A stretch of 64,000 nucleotides of DNA from Dendrophyllia cribrosa (GCA_024195265.1 JAJLRJ010000010.1:21456284-21520283), one strand, 5' to 3'. Positions 32,350 to 41,234 are shown, numbered from the stretch's first letter. Translations and numbers: made by a program. Notes: a model not told the origin generated them from the sequence alone.

Positions 32350-33456
32350 TTATATGCTTATATATTTATTGTATAATTTCTCATGCATTGTTCTGTCAAT
32401 AGCCCCTATTTTCAATAATTCATCATTGATTTGTGATAAGTCATTTCGCAACACTGGACTATTGTTTCCAGCTACCATTGAACCAATTATTATTTTCATG
32501 CGATCAGCCAATTGCTTTGGATCTTGATAATACATAACACTTGATCCAATCATTCTAGACTTACCAGATGATTTGTGTGGCCCAATATTACTGAGCATAT
32601 TAAGATCGTTAAAAATCTTTACAGCATTCAGACTGTAGTTTGTTTTGGGATTATATCTTTTAGTTAGCATATTTATGAGTGATTTATCAGCATCAGCTTC
32701 ATAAACCAATTTACCACCATGATATGCATTCAGCTTCATTTCATTCATCAGTTTTGAGACATCAATAAGAAGGCCACCATATTGATTACCATTTATTTTG
32801 AAAGCATTTCTTTTTGGCTGTTTATATATTCGAATACCCTCACCTTTTTGTCTATACTCAAACGACTTTAATACGTCTGAGATCGTATCCCTATATTTTC
32901 GAAGAACGCCTATTTCATTATCATATTCCGCCTTAACTTCTCTACTCTTGCCCCTTTTATTTCTGCCCAATTCCATTGCTAATTCGGCAGATTTTTTCTT
33001 TTCTTCCAATAATTTTGGGGGAGTCAATGATAATAATTGTGAGGGCTTTGTCAAATTGTTTTTGTTTAAAACAATTTTATCATCTTTATTAAATCGGTTA
33101 TCAATCTTCAAATATGTTGGATCTTCTCTTGATTTTTGTTCTGGTTGGTAATCTATTTGGGGTAGCTCATGTTGTAATGTTATTATGTCTCTATTCGATT
33201 CAATTATATCCTGAAATCCCTTTGTTAAAGCTAATTGATTTCCCCGTAGTTGTTCAATTAGTTGATCCTGCTTCTCATCTGTTTTTTTCTGTTTTTCAAT
33301 CAATGGCTCTCGTAATGTCTTAAAATAATCACTCATTACAATATCACGCCCTCCTTCCTTATTTTTTATTTCATTTTTTGATTCAGTAACTGCTTTGACA
33401 ATTTTATAGCTATCATATTCTGAATCAGCATATTTTTTAATTCTGTCAATATTCAT
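32350..33456 (-). CDS. Conserved Polinton protein of unknown function
   Basis: 368 residues from the ATG at 33456 (after TATATA; the frame is open 24 codons further upstream in A/T-rich sequence). The N-terminal third is charged and helical (EKQKKTDEKQDQLIEQL, coiled coil likely). The C-terminal half has a compact region with QYGGLLIDVSKLMNEMKLNA and NPKTNYSLNAVKIFNDLNML, and a SSGKSRMIG loop that is not a Walker A. I recognise this as a recurrent cnidarian Polinton protein but know no function. Placed upstream of the capsid genes, it may be structural (inference). Confidence 0.65.
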   Translation of the reverse strand: MNIDRIKKYADSEYDSYKIVKAVTESKNEIKNKEGGRDIVMSDYFKTLREPLIEKQKKTDEKQDQLIEQLRGNQLALTKGFQDIIESNRDIITLQHELPQIDYQPEQKSREDPTYLKIDNRFNKDDKIVLNKNNLTKPSQLLSLTPPKLLEEKKKSAELAMELGRNKRGKSREVKAEYDNEIGVLRKYRDTISDVLKSFEYRQKGEGIRIYKQPKRNAFKINGNQYGGLLIDVSKLMNEMKLNAYHGGKLVYEADADKSLINMLTKRYNPKTNYSLNAVKIFNDLNMLSNIGPHKSSGKSRMIGSSVMYYQDPKQLADRMKIIIGSMVAGNNSPVLRNDLSQINDELLKIGAIDRTMHEKLYNKYISI

Positions 33457-33587
33457 TATATAAAATATGTTACATAATTTATCTGTCGAAATGACACTTA
33501 TCTTTAAAAATATGTGTAAAAACAACACTTATATTAATAAATATGTGTGAAAACAACACTTATATTTATTATCTAACATATTTGTAT
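33457..33587. promoter_or_regulatory. Divergent promoter region
   Basis: The 131 bp between the leftward virion block and the rightward ATPase gene. It includes a tandem near-repeat of ATATGTGTAAAAACAACACTTATATT (two copies about 33510-33570) and TATA-rich runs next to both ATGs. It must supply start signals in both directions. Confidence 0.5.
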
Positions 33588-34223
33588 ATGAAAATTCCAA
33601 ATTACGATACAAATAGAAATGGTGAATCAAAAAAAAGATTAAACAATTTTTTAGACGAAGATTTTAGAATGATTATTACAGGACAAAGTCGATGTGGAAA
33701 GACAAATGCTCTTATGCATATGTTAAGAACACCACTGATGTATTATGATAAGATATATTTATACACACCAAATCATCATCAGGAAAAAATACAAGATCTA
33801 CAAACATTGATGAATAAAATATCTGATAAGGTTGGTTATCCTGTATTAGAAATTGGATCATCTGATGATATTAAAGACACTTCAGAATATCCCAACAACA
33901 ACCGTAAAATTGTCATTTTTGATGATCTAATTAATGAACCTGATAAAACACAAAATAAAATTGCCAACAACTTCACAGATGGACGCCACCATAAGATAAG
34001 CCCAATTTATTTAAGCCAGAGTTACTATGATATTCCGCAGAAACTTAGATTAAACTGCAGTCATATGATGTTGTACCCTCCTACTACCAAAAACCATTTG
34101 AATCTCATTGCCAAAGAAAACTTAATAGACCCTGGTTTGTTCAATAAATTAGGGTCCTATGAATTTCTGTTTGTGGACAAAGAAAATAAAAGTGTGAAGA
34201 AGAATTTTGATGAAATAATCTAA
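33588..34223 (+). CDS. atp: A32/FtsK-HerA-type genome packaging ATPase
   Basis: 211 residues from the ATG at 33588 (the frame opens at 33543, but the ATG after TTTGTAT is preferred). Walker A GQSRCGKT at 32-39, Walker B KIVIFDDLINE at 107-117, and a sensor-type LSQSYYDIP at 142-150. This is the packaging ATPase that translocates DNA into preformed capsids in Polintons and related DNA viruses. The key residues are present. It is the first gene of the rightward block. Confidence 0.92.
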   Translation: MKIPNYDTNRNGESKKRLNNFLDEDFRMIITGQSRCGKTNALMHMLRTPLMYYDKIYLYTPNHHQEKIQDLQTLMNKISDKVGYPVLEIGSSDDIKDTSEYPNNNRKIVIFDDLINEPDKTQNKIANNFTDGRHHKISPIYLSQSYYDIPQKLRLNCSHMMLYPPTTKNHLNLIAKENLIDPGLFNKLGSYEFLFVDKENKSVKKNFDEII

Positions 34224-34241
34224 TGTAATATCATAATATAG

Positions 34242-34880
34242 ATGGGCATATTTAATAACCTTAAGAAATTCACAAATATTGACATTTCTGAATATATTAG
34301 AATCATTAGCCAAAAAATTCAAGCAAGTAGTGGACTCAAGTTGGATCCAAACAATAACTATGATATGCAGAATAAAAAACTTGTCAATCTAAAGGAAGGG
34401 GGTAATGACAGAGATGCAATTACCAAGCATCAATTAGATGTTGGATTACTAACTAAACCAGGTAAATATGAAGTATTATTGTTGAATGGCGAAAATCACA
34501 TGACGGGAGATCTTGATTTAAGAGGAAATAAATTAATTCTTCCTGGTGAAATTGATATGGATCAAAAACTGATTACCAATCTAGATACCGATGAAAATCA
34601 AGATCTTTCATCAGTGAATATGATCACATTGAAGAAACATAATGATAAAAAAGCTGATAAGGCAAATACCTATCTAAAAGATCAACGGATAGTCCTGAAT
34701 AACCATCTAGATGCTAATTATCATTCTATCACCAATATTCAAACAGGTGGTGATAACGATTGTTTCAGCCTATACCACGGTAAGAGGATATTCCTGAATC
34801 ACGATGGTACCCATTATGATGCTAAGAATACTAGGACCCTAATGATTCCACCAATAAAGCATACGTTGATAATAAAGTAA
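34242..34880 (+). CDS. Fibre-like repeat protein, N-terminal part (split gene)
   Basis: 212 residues. The sequence has repeated units of about 35-45 residues built as LD-x-x-N-K-L-x-N-L/I followed by an acidic or D-A-x-x-K turn (for example MQNKKLVNLKEGG, then LDLRGNKLILPGEID and MDQKLITNLDTD). Such repeats occur in phage and virus fibre shafts. The frame loses the repeat pattern at about 34841 and stops, while the pattern resumes in the frame used by 35042-36364, so a single-base-type break lies there. Role in host attachment is only an analogy. Confidence 0.65.
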   Translation: MGIFNNLKKFTNIDISEYIRIISQKIQASSGLKLDPNNNYDMQNKKLVNLKEGGNDRDAITKHQLDVGLLTKPGKYEVLLLNGENHMTGDLDLRGNKLILPGEIDMDQKLITNLDTDENQDLSSVNMITLKKHNDKKADKANTYLKDQRIVLNNHLDANYHSITNIQTGGDNDCFSLYHGKRIFLNHDGTHYDAKNTRTLMIPPIKHTLIIK

Positions 34881-35041
34881 GTACTATTCCACATACTCAA
34901 GATATCAATCAAGATATCAATCTGAAAGAACAATACAATATCACTAAATCGAAGCCCCAAACATATCTTCAACTAGCGGCTTCATATAATAATCTGGTAT
35001 CATATAACGATTGCAAAAACGTATTTCTTAGCCGTAAAGAG

Positions 35042-36364
35042 ATGTTGATGATGGAAACGGGCCTTGATATGAATAAAAATACGATCTTCAATGTAAAAGA
35101 TCCAATAGCAGTTGATCACGCTACAAATAAAGGATATGTTGACACAAAAACTGGTGATAACAACACAAGAATAAATAAAAATACGAATGCAATAAATAAT
35201 TTAGAAACACTCAAACTTGATAAAACTATTTCCAGCGATCTTGATATGGGAGATAAAAAGATTGTTAATCTAGCAACTCCTAAACCAAATGAGAATGACG
35301 CTGCTATAAATGTTTCATTCTTCAACACCGAACTCAATGATTCCAATACAAACTTGTACACACGAATAACGGATGATTATAAGAGTTATGTAAACAAATC
35401 ACACATAACTCCATCTACATTGAAAGATGTTTTCAGATATCTAATGGAAGATGTAGATGAGAGCTCCTCAGAAAGTAATATAGTTGTTAATGGAATTATC
35501 AATTTTGCTGCATCACCTCACCAAATCAATAAGAAAGCCTATGATATAACACTTACAACAGACAATAATGATGACTTCAGGTCAAGGATAGGTTTCAATG
35601 CATACAAACTTCCTCAAGGTGAGTTCACTTTGGTAATCGAGTTTTTTGTTCCAGATAAAGCTCATATTAGTTCAACATCTGTCACTGTTGTCTCAACAGT
35701 TATCAACATCGGTCAGCAAACAACAAAGATTTTCAACACTGAAGGATATACGAAAAGCATTGTTCATTTTCACAAATGGCAGGTCTCTCCACTTGAATAT
35801 ATAATGATAGATCTTCATGGAAGAATAACAAAAGGGAATACAAAGAAAGCACATCTAATCGTTTATGGTGTTAAAGGACATGTTTCGAGTGTCGATCCAG
35901 ATGTATTTGATACTGTTTTTGTAATTGAAAATGGAAAAATGGTTATGGAGACTGATATTGATTTAAATGGTAGAAACATAATTGGTTTACCTATAAAGAA
36001 ACAAAAATTCATATTTTTAGGCAATTATATGAAAAATAAGAACAGTGATGATATCATATTCAACGGTTCATCATCATTTATTGCGTTAACTAATTTGAAA
36101 ATAGTAAAATTATGGTTGATGATATTGGACGATAAACCGCCTGAAGGATACAAAAAAATGTTTATATTAATCAATAACACTTCGTTCGCTCCGCAAAATT
36201 GGGAAAAAACATCAAATAAAATTTTATACACTTTCAATATATCAACATCAGTTATCAATTTCAATGAAGATACAGTTGTACGAATCAAATTAATAACATT
36301 GGATCATGGTAATTCGTTTCCTCCATATAATTGTCATGTTAGTACACTTTTTGAAGAGTTTTAA
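35042..36364 (+). CDS. Fibre-like repeat protein, C-terminal part (split gene)
   Basis: 440 residues from the first ATG; the same frame is open back to about 34841 and carries the repeat pattern there (NKAYVD-type motif). Further repeats are LDMNKNTIFNVKDPIA-D-ATNKGYVDTK and LDMGDKKIVNLATPKPNEND. From about residue 130 comes a long beta-rich globular region, and a final repeat ETDIDLNGRNIIGLP precedes a C-terminal domain with KMFILINN. A shaft-then-knob layout fits a vertex fibre, without proof. The protein has no recognised lectin domain. Confidence 0.65.
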   Translation: MLMMETGLDMNKNTIFNVKDPIAVDHATNKGYVDTKTGDNNTRINKNTNAINNLETLKLDKTISSDLDMGDKKIVNLATPKPNENDAAINVSFFNTELNDSNTNLYTRITDDYKSYVNKSHITPSTLKDVFRYLMEDVDESSSESNIVVNGIINFAASPHQINKKAYDITLTTDNNDDFRSRIGFNAYKLPQGEFTLVIEFFVPDKAHISSTSVTVVSTVINIGQQTTKIFNTEGYTKSIVHFHKWQVSPLEYIMIDLHGRITKGNTKKAHLIVYGVKGHVSSVDPDVFDTVFVIENGKMVMETDIDLNGRNIIGLPIKKQKFIFLGNYMKNKNSDDIIFNGSSSFIALTNLKIVKLWLMILDDKPPEGYKKMFILINNTSFAPQNWEKTSNKILYTFNISTSVINFNEDTVVRIKLITLDHGNSFPPYNCHVSTLFEEF

Positions 36365-36466
36365 TATAATAACTAAAACAGACATCTTCAATTTTAATCA
36401 CATAGGAAAAACATACACCATATTTTTATATATAAAAGCTACATTTAATATAATCAATAAATATAT
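36365..36466. repeat. Short repeat of a gene start
   Basis: ACAGACATCTTCAATTTTAATCACAT at about 36378-36404 resembles ACAGAAATATTCAATTTTAATCATAT at 36902-36927, the start of the gene at 36894. It may be a degenerate paralogous start. Confidence 0.3.
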
Positions 36467-36868
36467 ATGCTGAATTTGGATAACGCAATTAATTTTTGCA
36501 ATAAATTTTTTACAACTCAAAAAAACCTGCATCCTAATACTAAAGATGAAATCTTGAAATCTTCTTTAATTTATCAATATTTGTACATTAACTATTTGAA
36601 TAAGCCAATATCATTTAACCAAATATTAGAAAAACACCCTGACATTGGATTAATAAGACCAGGTTCTTGTACTCTAAATACCAATTACCAATTTTTAATT
36701 AAACATGCTATTTTTCATGATGCATTTGGAAGATTTTATAATGACTATGAAATGGGGCCTGGATACACATATTGCTTCCTTTCAATGCCGAAGAAATTAA
36801 AAAGATCTCCAATAATGGGTCAAATAAGTGGTGTAATTTATTGTCTTCTTTCAAATCCTAAAATATAA
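36467..36868 (+). CDS. Hypothetical Polinton protein, 133 residues
   Basis: Starts MLNLDNAINFCNKFFTTQKN with an ATG after TATATAT. Mixed helical and aromatic sequence, with hydrophobic clusters but no clear membrane span and no known motif. It sits in the rightward block between the fibre-like and the small membrane-type gene. Confidence 0.5.
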   Translation: MLNLDNAINFCNKFFTTQKNLHPNTKDEILKSSLIYQYLYINYLNKPISFNQILEKHPDIGLIRPGSCTLNTNYQFLIKHAIFHDAFGRFYNDYEMGPGYTYCFLSMPKKLKRSPIMGQISGVIYCLLSNPKI

Positions 36869-36893
36869 TTATTCTCCAAATATATAATATAAA

Positions 36894-37375
36894 ATGACGA
36901 AAACAGAAATATTCAATTTTAATCATATTGACAGATATATCAGCCAAGAAAAATTATCTGAAATCAAAGCATTATACCGATTCTACCACAAAAGATTTTG
37001 GTGTTATATGAAGGCTTTCAAATATTTAAGAGATTGAATTTAGCTATTAATGTAACTTCAACAGGCTTAATAGTTATTGGTACTGTAGCTGGTAGTATCA
37101 CATTAAATCCTGCTATACTAGCTTCTATTTCTGGAGCTGGTTTAGTGCTAAAAACAGTAAGTGAAATCAAGAATTATAAAAAGAAAATCGAAATGTCTGA
37201 ATTTGCTTATACGACATATAAAAAAGTATTAGTTTTTTTACGGTCTTGTCTTAGAGGAAATCATTTCAACCACAATATATTCATCAATGAAATGAGACAG
37301 TTAGACGAAATAATCATCGATATTTGTCCTCTTGCCGATAAATTTGAGAAACAGTATGATAAAAAATTCGAGTAA
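36894..37375 (+). pseudogene. Small membrane-type Polinton protein, frameshifted
   Basis: The ATG at 36894 opens MTKTEIFNFNHIDRY and continues helical to YMKAFKYLRD, then stops. The coding pattern resumes in another frame near 37015-37028 with RLNLAINVTSTG and a glycine-rich hydrophobic segment of about 35 residues (LIVIGTVAGSITLNP then ISGAGLVL), a probable membrane segment pair. A soluble helical tail ending CPLADKFEKQYDKKFE follows. A one-base break near 37020 explains the split. I recall similar proteins in other cnidarian Polintons but know no function. Confidence 0.6.
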
Positions 37376-37457
37376 ATTTTATTTTATAATTCATTCAAAG
37401 GGAAAAACCCTTCACATGACGTATGACTTCCTATTTTTCTGAGAATCATGCAACAGG
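37376..37457. other. Convergent intergenic gap
   Basis: 82 bp between the rightward block and the leftward zinc-ribbon gene. It contains CTTCCTATTTTTCTGAGAATCATG at about 37430-37450, a diverged copy of CTTCCTGTTTTTCCGAGAATCATG found at the inner edge of the right TIR (38924-38948) and in part near 38507. Confidence 0.5.
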
Positions 37458-38024
37458 TCACCTTTTAATAATTTTGTTGACATCATTCTTTATTAATTTA
37501 TAAACATCATCCCACCATTGTTCATAAAATTTTAATGTCTTTTTAGAAGAAGTTATTTTTATTTTATCATAAGGTAATCCTAAAATTTTTAATAATCTTC
37601 TCAAAACATAGGTTACACTAATCATCCGTTTCCGGTTCTTATTGACTTCTGGTAACACGTTGTTTATTAATCCAAAAATCTTATATATTTTGTTACGGTC
37701 ATTAAAACTTAAATGAATCTCTTTTATATATTTATTGATTGTATTTTCGATATGATATTTTCTTACATATACACTCTTTTTTCTTATTCTATATAAATTT
37801 TCATGAAAGTCAACATATGAATTAACTAATTCATAACCATGGACGGAACCGCAATTTAGACAGACGCTCATACCATCTATACTATTTATATCTTGTTCAC
37901 TACAGCATGACTTGACCACTATCACACTTCTGTCAACTTCTGCCAATTGCTCATCACAAAAGGGACAGGTCAACTCACCAATACTCATCATATAATCGTG
38001 AATATCCAAATTACAATAATTCAT
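37458..38024 (-). CDS. Zinc-ribbon protein resembling viral late transcription factor 3 / TFIIB
   Basis: 188 residues. Cys pairs at 20/23 (CPFC), 40/41 and 55/58 (CLNCG) make a possible double ribbon. Then come Y-V-D-F and Y-R-K-Y-H-I-E-N motifs and a helical C-terminal part with RKRMISVTYVLRRLLKILGLPYDK, like a single cyclin-type fold. The ribbon-then-helical layout is that of VLTF3 in large DNA viruses and of TFIIB. A role in transcribing the element's own late genes would fit the shared TATA-type start context, but that is an inference. The gene lies alone near the right TIR and is intact. Confidence 0.55.
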   Translation of the reverse strand: MNYCNLDIHDYMMSIGELTCPFCDEQLAEVDRSVIVVKSCCSEQDINSIDGMSVCLNCGSVHGYELVNSYVDFHENLYRIRKKSVYVRKYHIENTINKYIKEIHLSFNDRNKIYKIFGLINNVLPEVNKNRKRMISVTYVLRRLLKILGLPYDKIKITSSKKTLKFYEQWWDDVYKLIKNDVNKIIKR

Positions 38025-38156
38025 TCTATACTATTATATGAGATTATATTTTTTTAAAACAATAGCTATAAGCGGCACGTGTCTAAATTCCCAGAAAACA
38101 AAAATAGCGAACATGTAAAAATCGGCTAACGCGAATTTATTGCTACCGAACGATGT

Positions 38157-38410
38157 CATTTCCTCACAATAAATATTCCCACGCGTGGGAAACTATCTTT
38201 GTTCCATTGCGTAGATGTTATTTTTAATCCAAATGCTAATCATGGAAGCTGTCATAAAAGGTGATGAAACAATAAATATTCCCACGCGTGGGAAACTGAA
38301 CCAATATAAACAAGAGTGGAAGGCATAATATTTCGCACACCTTTGATATCACTGATGGATAAACAGCGTTTTATTGAGTTTAGAACAGACCGGGCAAAGT
38401 TGAGAGATCT
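38157..38410 (+). repeat. Subterminal direct repeat, copy 1
   Basis: Highly similar to 38568-38823, from CATTTCCTCACAATAAATAT to GAGAGATCT. Contains two copies of the palindrome TCCCACGCGTGGGA (38177-38190, 38280-38293). Confidence 0.95.
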
Positions 38411-38567
38411 TGTAAAGTTAAATCAAACCCCATAATATGTTGAAAATATTTTCTCTCGTGATCTGAAACAATAGCTATAGTGATGACTCATTTCATAGGG
38501 GGCTTCCCCTGTTTTTTCCGAGAATGTCACACACCGATAACTCCATCCTGTTTACAATCTGATGACT

Positions 38568-38823
38568 CATTTCCTCACAATAAATATTCCCACGCGTGGG
38601 AAACTATCTTTGTTCCATTGCGTAGATGTTATTTTTAATCCAAATGCTAACTCTTTGATGGTTGTCATAAAAGGTGATGAGACAATAAATATTCCCACGC
38701 GTGGGAAACTCAACCAATATAAACAAGAGTGGAAGGCATAATATTTCGCACACTTTTGATATCACTGATGGATAAACAGCGTTTTATTGCGTTTAGAACA
38801 GACCTGGCAAAGTTGAGAGATCT
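38568..38823 (+). repeat. Subterminal direct repeat, copy 2
   Basis: Contains the palindrome TCCCACGCGTGGGA at 38588-38601 and 38693-38706, the same spacing (103-105 bp) as in copy 1. Differences from copy 1 are few, mostly substitutions near 38660. Confidence 0.95.
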
Positions 38824-38922
38824 AACTTACCTCTTCGATTTTTTAAGACGAATTTTAAGATTATTGCTGGCATTTGCGATAGTGAACCAGAATTGTTTAT
38901 GTAAGATTTTGTACATCGCCCA

Positions 38923-39118
38923 ACTTCCTGTTTTTCCGAGAATCATGTCACGCAAAGGAAATCACGCAATGGAATAAACGCACTTTGTTTTTTTAACATA
39001 TAGTTTCATTTGATTTTTCTATATTTTTTAATCCAACAGATGGGAAGTAGTTAAGACTTGGCTTGGTATCAGATCAGTTTTGCAAAACTGATCTGGTACC
39101 GCCAAGTCCTTAACTACT
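38923..39118 (-). repeat. Polinton right terminal inverted repeat
   Basis: Reverse complement of the left TIR, 196 bp. The outer 73 bp (39046-39118) form a near-palindrome. Ends ...CTTAACTACT directly before GATATA. Confidence 0.95.
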
Positions 39119-39124
39119 GATATA
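39119..39124 (+). repeat. Target-site duplication GATATA (right)
   Basis: Identical to 19483-19488. Confidence 0.95.
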
Positions 39125-39766
39125 ATAAAGCAGGTTGCTGAATTTAAATATTATTTTGTGATGTTTATAATATAATTCGCAGACGCCAGCGCTGCGCGCT
39201 GCAATGAGGATAAATAAATCGCCAAGCCTTCCGGAAGCAGAAAATCACTGAATTCTGATAAGCGTTTAACTCTTTTATTCAAGGAAAAGACATTTTCATT
39301 CAAGAAAATATGAGTTTCATTAAAAAGTTTTGACCTTTAGAACAAATATTTTGGTACAAGCAGTACATTCCACACGAAATTTGCATATATGAAAGAAGTG
39401 TATTTGCGACAACATTTTGAAAAAACTGTGAAGCCTGGAAAAAACTAATACATGGCAAAATCAAAGCAGTTATTTAAAGAACTAGCTTTATAGAAAAATT
39501 TCATTTCGATTTGGACTTGAAATCAAACGGGGGGGGGGGGGGGGGGGGTTCATGATGTGTCACGCAATATTTATTTATTTTTAAATGTTTCTGCAATTTA
39601 TAGCACTAATCACCACAGTTTTGACATGATAAAAGTAGAATCTCCTGAATCTGATTACATGTATTTTTTTCATTACCTGTAAATTTAGGGCTTCCACAAA
39701 TTTATTGGAAATCCGGGCAGGAGAAGGGGTCTCTGGGCTTGGAAATCCAGGCGGGAGGGAGGGCGG

Positions 39767-39799
<33 letters not shown>

Positions 39800-39833
<34 letters not shown>
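39800..39833 (+). repeat. Interstitial telomeric repeat (TTAGGG)n
   Basis: About five to six TTAGGG units with one extra T, directly following a run of about 30 G (39770-39799). TTAGGG is the animal telomere repeat. The position is internal to the Helentron-like copy. Confidence 0.9.
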
Positions 39834-39834
<1 letters not shown>

Positions 39835-39917
39835 CGACTACAGAAAAATTGGTAGCTTCAATCAACGTGTCTTAGAGTCTCATGCGCATGAGTATAGGCT
39901 ATGTTTAGCCTCTTGTT

Positions 39918-40330
39918 GTAATAGCTCCAGTTTATGCCAGTAAGAGTGAGACAAATAAGTTATAAAACCACGGGAGAACCATAAACGCCATCGAAAACTG
40001 TCAACATAATGTTTGGAAAACATTCTTCGCCATTTTGAAGTTGAGCCTGCGTTGTGGTCAGTATGGACAACGGACTACCGAATTACCGGATCGACGGACA
40101 ACTCGTACGGACTACGGACTACGCATAATATAACGGATAACTTGGTGTATAACGCATACAGGATATAAGATTTGGACTGGTTAAATTTTACAGTCGATTT
40201 TCAAACATTGATTATTTATAACTGCAGAAAACAGTCCATAACTTAAGATTTGTGACCAGAAAATTCAATACGAAAGAGTCTGGAAAATCGAATAATTCCT
40301 TGACCGCTCTAAAAATAATTCGACATTTGT
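39918..40330 (+). mobile_element. Left arm, inner part, of the long-TIR element
   Basis: Continues the arm interrupted at 18609. It is the reverse complement of about 41235-41775 with small indels: TAATAGCTCCAGTTTATGCC, then GACAACGGACTACCGAATTA, and on to the AAATTCAATAC/AAGAGTCTGG region. Confidence 0.8.
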
Positions 40331-41234
40331 CTTGTGTTTCTCGTTGCTTTTTTTTTGGTTTTTGCTTTCATTTTGGTTTGTGGGTGAAACAAAGTATGAG
40401 CCATTGGTGGATCTAGACTAGCTCATAAGGTCGGAGACAGAAGTAAACATTCTCTGCCATTTTGAATGCCGAAGTTAACGGAAGTCAGCGCCAACAAAAT
40501 ACTAGTTCAAAATCGGCTTGCGATTAGGTTTCTACATTTTGTATAACTTAATATATATGCTTATCCTGATTGTGGCATTAGGCCATAAAAAGATACCGCG
40601 TTTAAGACAAAAAGTTATGGAATCGAGACCCCGTTAAGAGACAAGAACCCCATTTGTAGTGAAGTACTCTATCGGGCCGCACGTCTCCGTTAAGGCCAGG
40701 TAAGGGATCGGTAGAAAGTTATACTACAACTATGTTACTACATAATAGTTAAAAGCATCTAGTTAGTCATATTTAAAAAGAATTCAAAACCTTTTTGGAT
40801 CTTATTGTTACCTGTATATTATTTACTGCGCATGAGACATGATAGGCTCAAATCAAACCTTCAGGCATGGAAACAGATAACTTGTTAGGTCGATTGCCTT
40901 TTGATGATTCGTCGAAAATCTTTTTCTTATTATTACTCTATACTCGAAACTCATCCAACTGCAACCAAAAGGCAGGGGGGGGGGGGGGGGGGGGGGGGGG
41001 CGGGTTGATTGCAACTCCTCCCTTGGCTTTTTGCGCTTTTACAATATTTCGGAAATATTTTATCTATAATACATAGCCTGTGATGTGTTATGCAAGATAG
41101 GGTAAATATTTTGGGTTATGGCGCTACTAACAATTCAAATTCATCGGGAAAATGCTCAAATTGCAAATAGTTTTTGCTTGAGTTGTAAAATATGAAACAT
41201 TAAACATTTTGCTACTTTTGGTAGCAAAAGACAA
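40331..41234. other. Spacer between the arms of the long-TIR element
   Basis: About 900 bp with no transposase frame, including a G run at 40975-41004. The short frame at 40867-41076 spans that run and is not credible. Confidence 0.5.

Larger units (their letters stand above)
38025..38922. other. Non-coding right subterminal region
   Basis: About 900 bp with no credible gene. It is dominated by a direct repeat (38157-38410 and 38568-38823) with four identical palindromes. The open frame at 38729-38977 crosses into the TIR and is not considered coding. Confidence 0.7.
19489..39118 (-). mobile_element. Maverick/Polinton virus-like DNA transposon, 19.6 kb
   Basis: Ends begin 5'-AG, inverted repeats are about 200-240 bp, and a 6-bp duplication flanks both sides. 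The gene set (protein-primed PolB, rve integrase, adenain-like protease, A32/FtsK-type packaging ATPase, major and minor capsid proteins) defines a Polinton, which combines transposon and virion genes. Most genes point left; ATPase, fibre-like and two small genes point right at 33.6-37.4 kb. The element is inserted in a Helentron-like copy and itself carries a younger Helentron-like insertion. Splits in PolB, fibre-like and one small gene, a protease frame lacking ATG, and the insertion suggest a defective copy, unless some single-base breaks are assembly errors. Confidence 0.97.
18610..39917 (+). mobile_element. Helentron-like rolling-circle element (older copy, split by the Polinton)
   Basis: The left end ACTCATGCGCATTAAGCGCATGAGG is at 18610. 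The right end has a hairpin (AGGCTATGTTTAGCCT) followed by CTTGTT at 39912-39917. A matching empty site exists at about 41760-41780 (rc CTACCTTGTTGTAATAGC), with no target duplication beyond T^T ambiguity. A subterminal ATGCGC inverted motif, a 3' hairpin and T^T insertion fit Helentron/Helitron2-type elements. No Rep/helicase is present, so the copy is non-autonomous. Its interior (18680-19260) is homologous to the units at 27263-29302. Confidence 0.7.

Noticed and set aside
38729..38977. 82-codon plus-strand frame near the right Polinton end
   Set aside because: It lies in the subterminal repeat and runs into the TIR. The equivalent place in repeat copy 1 does not keep the frame.
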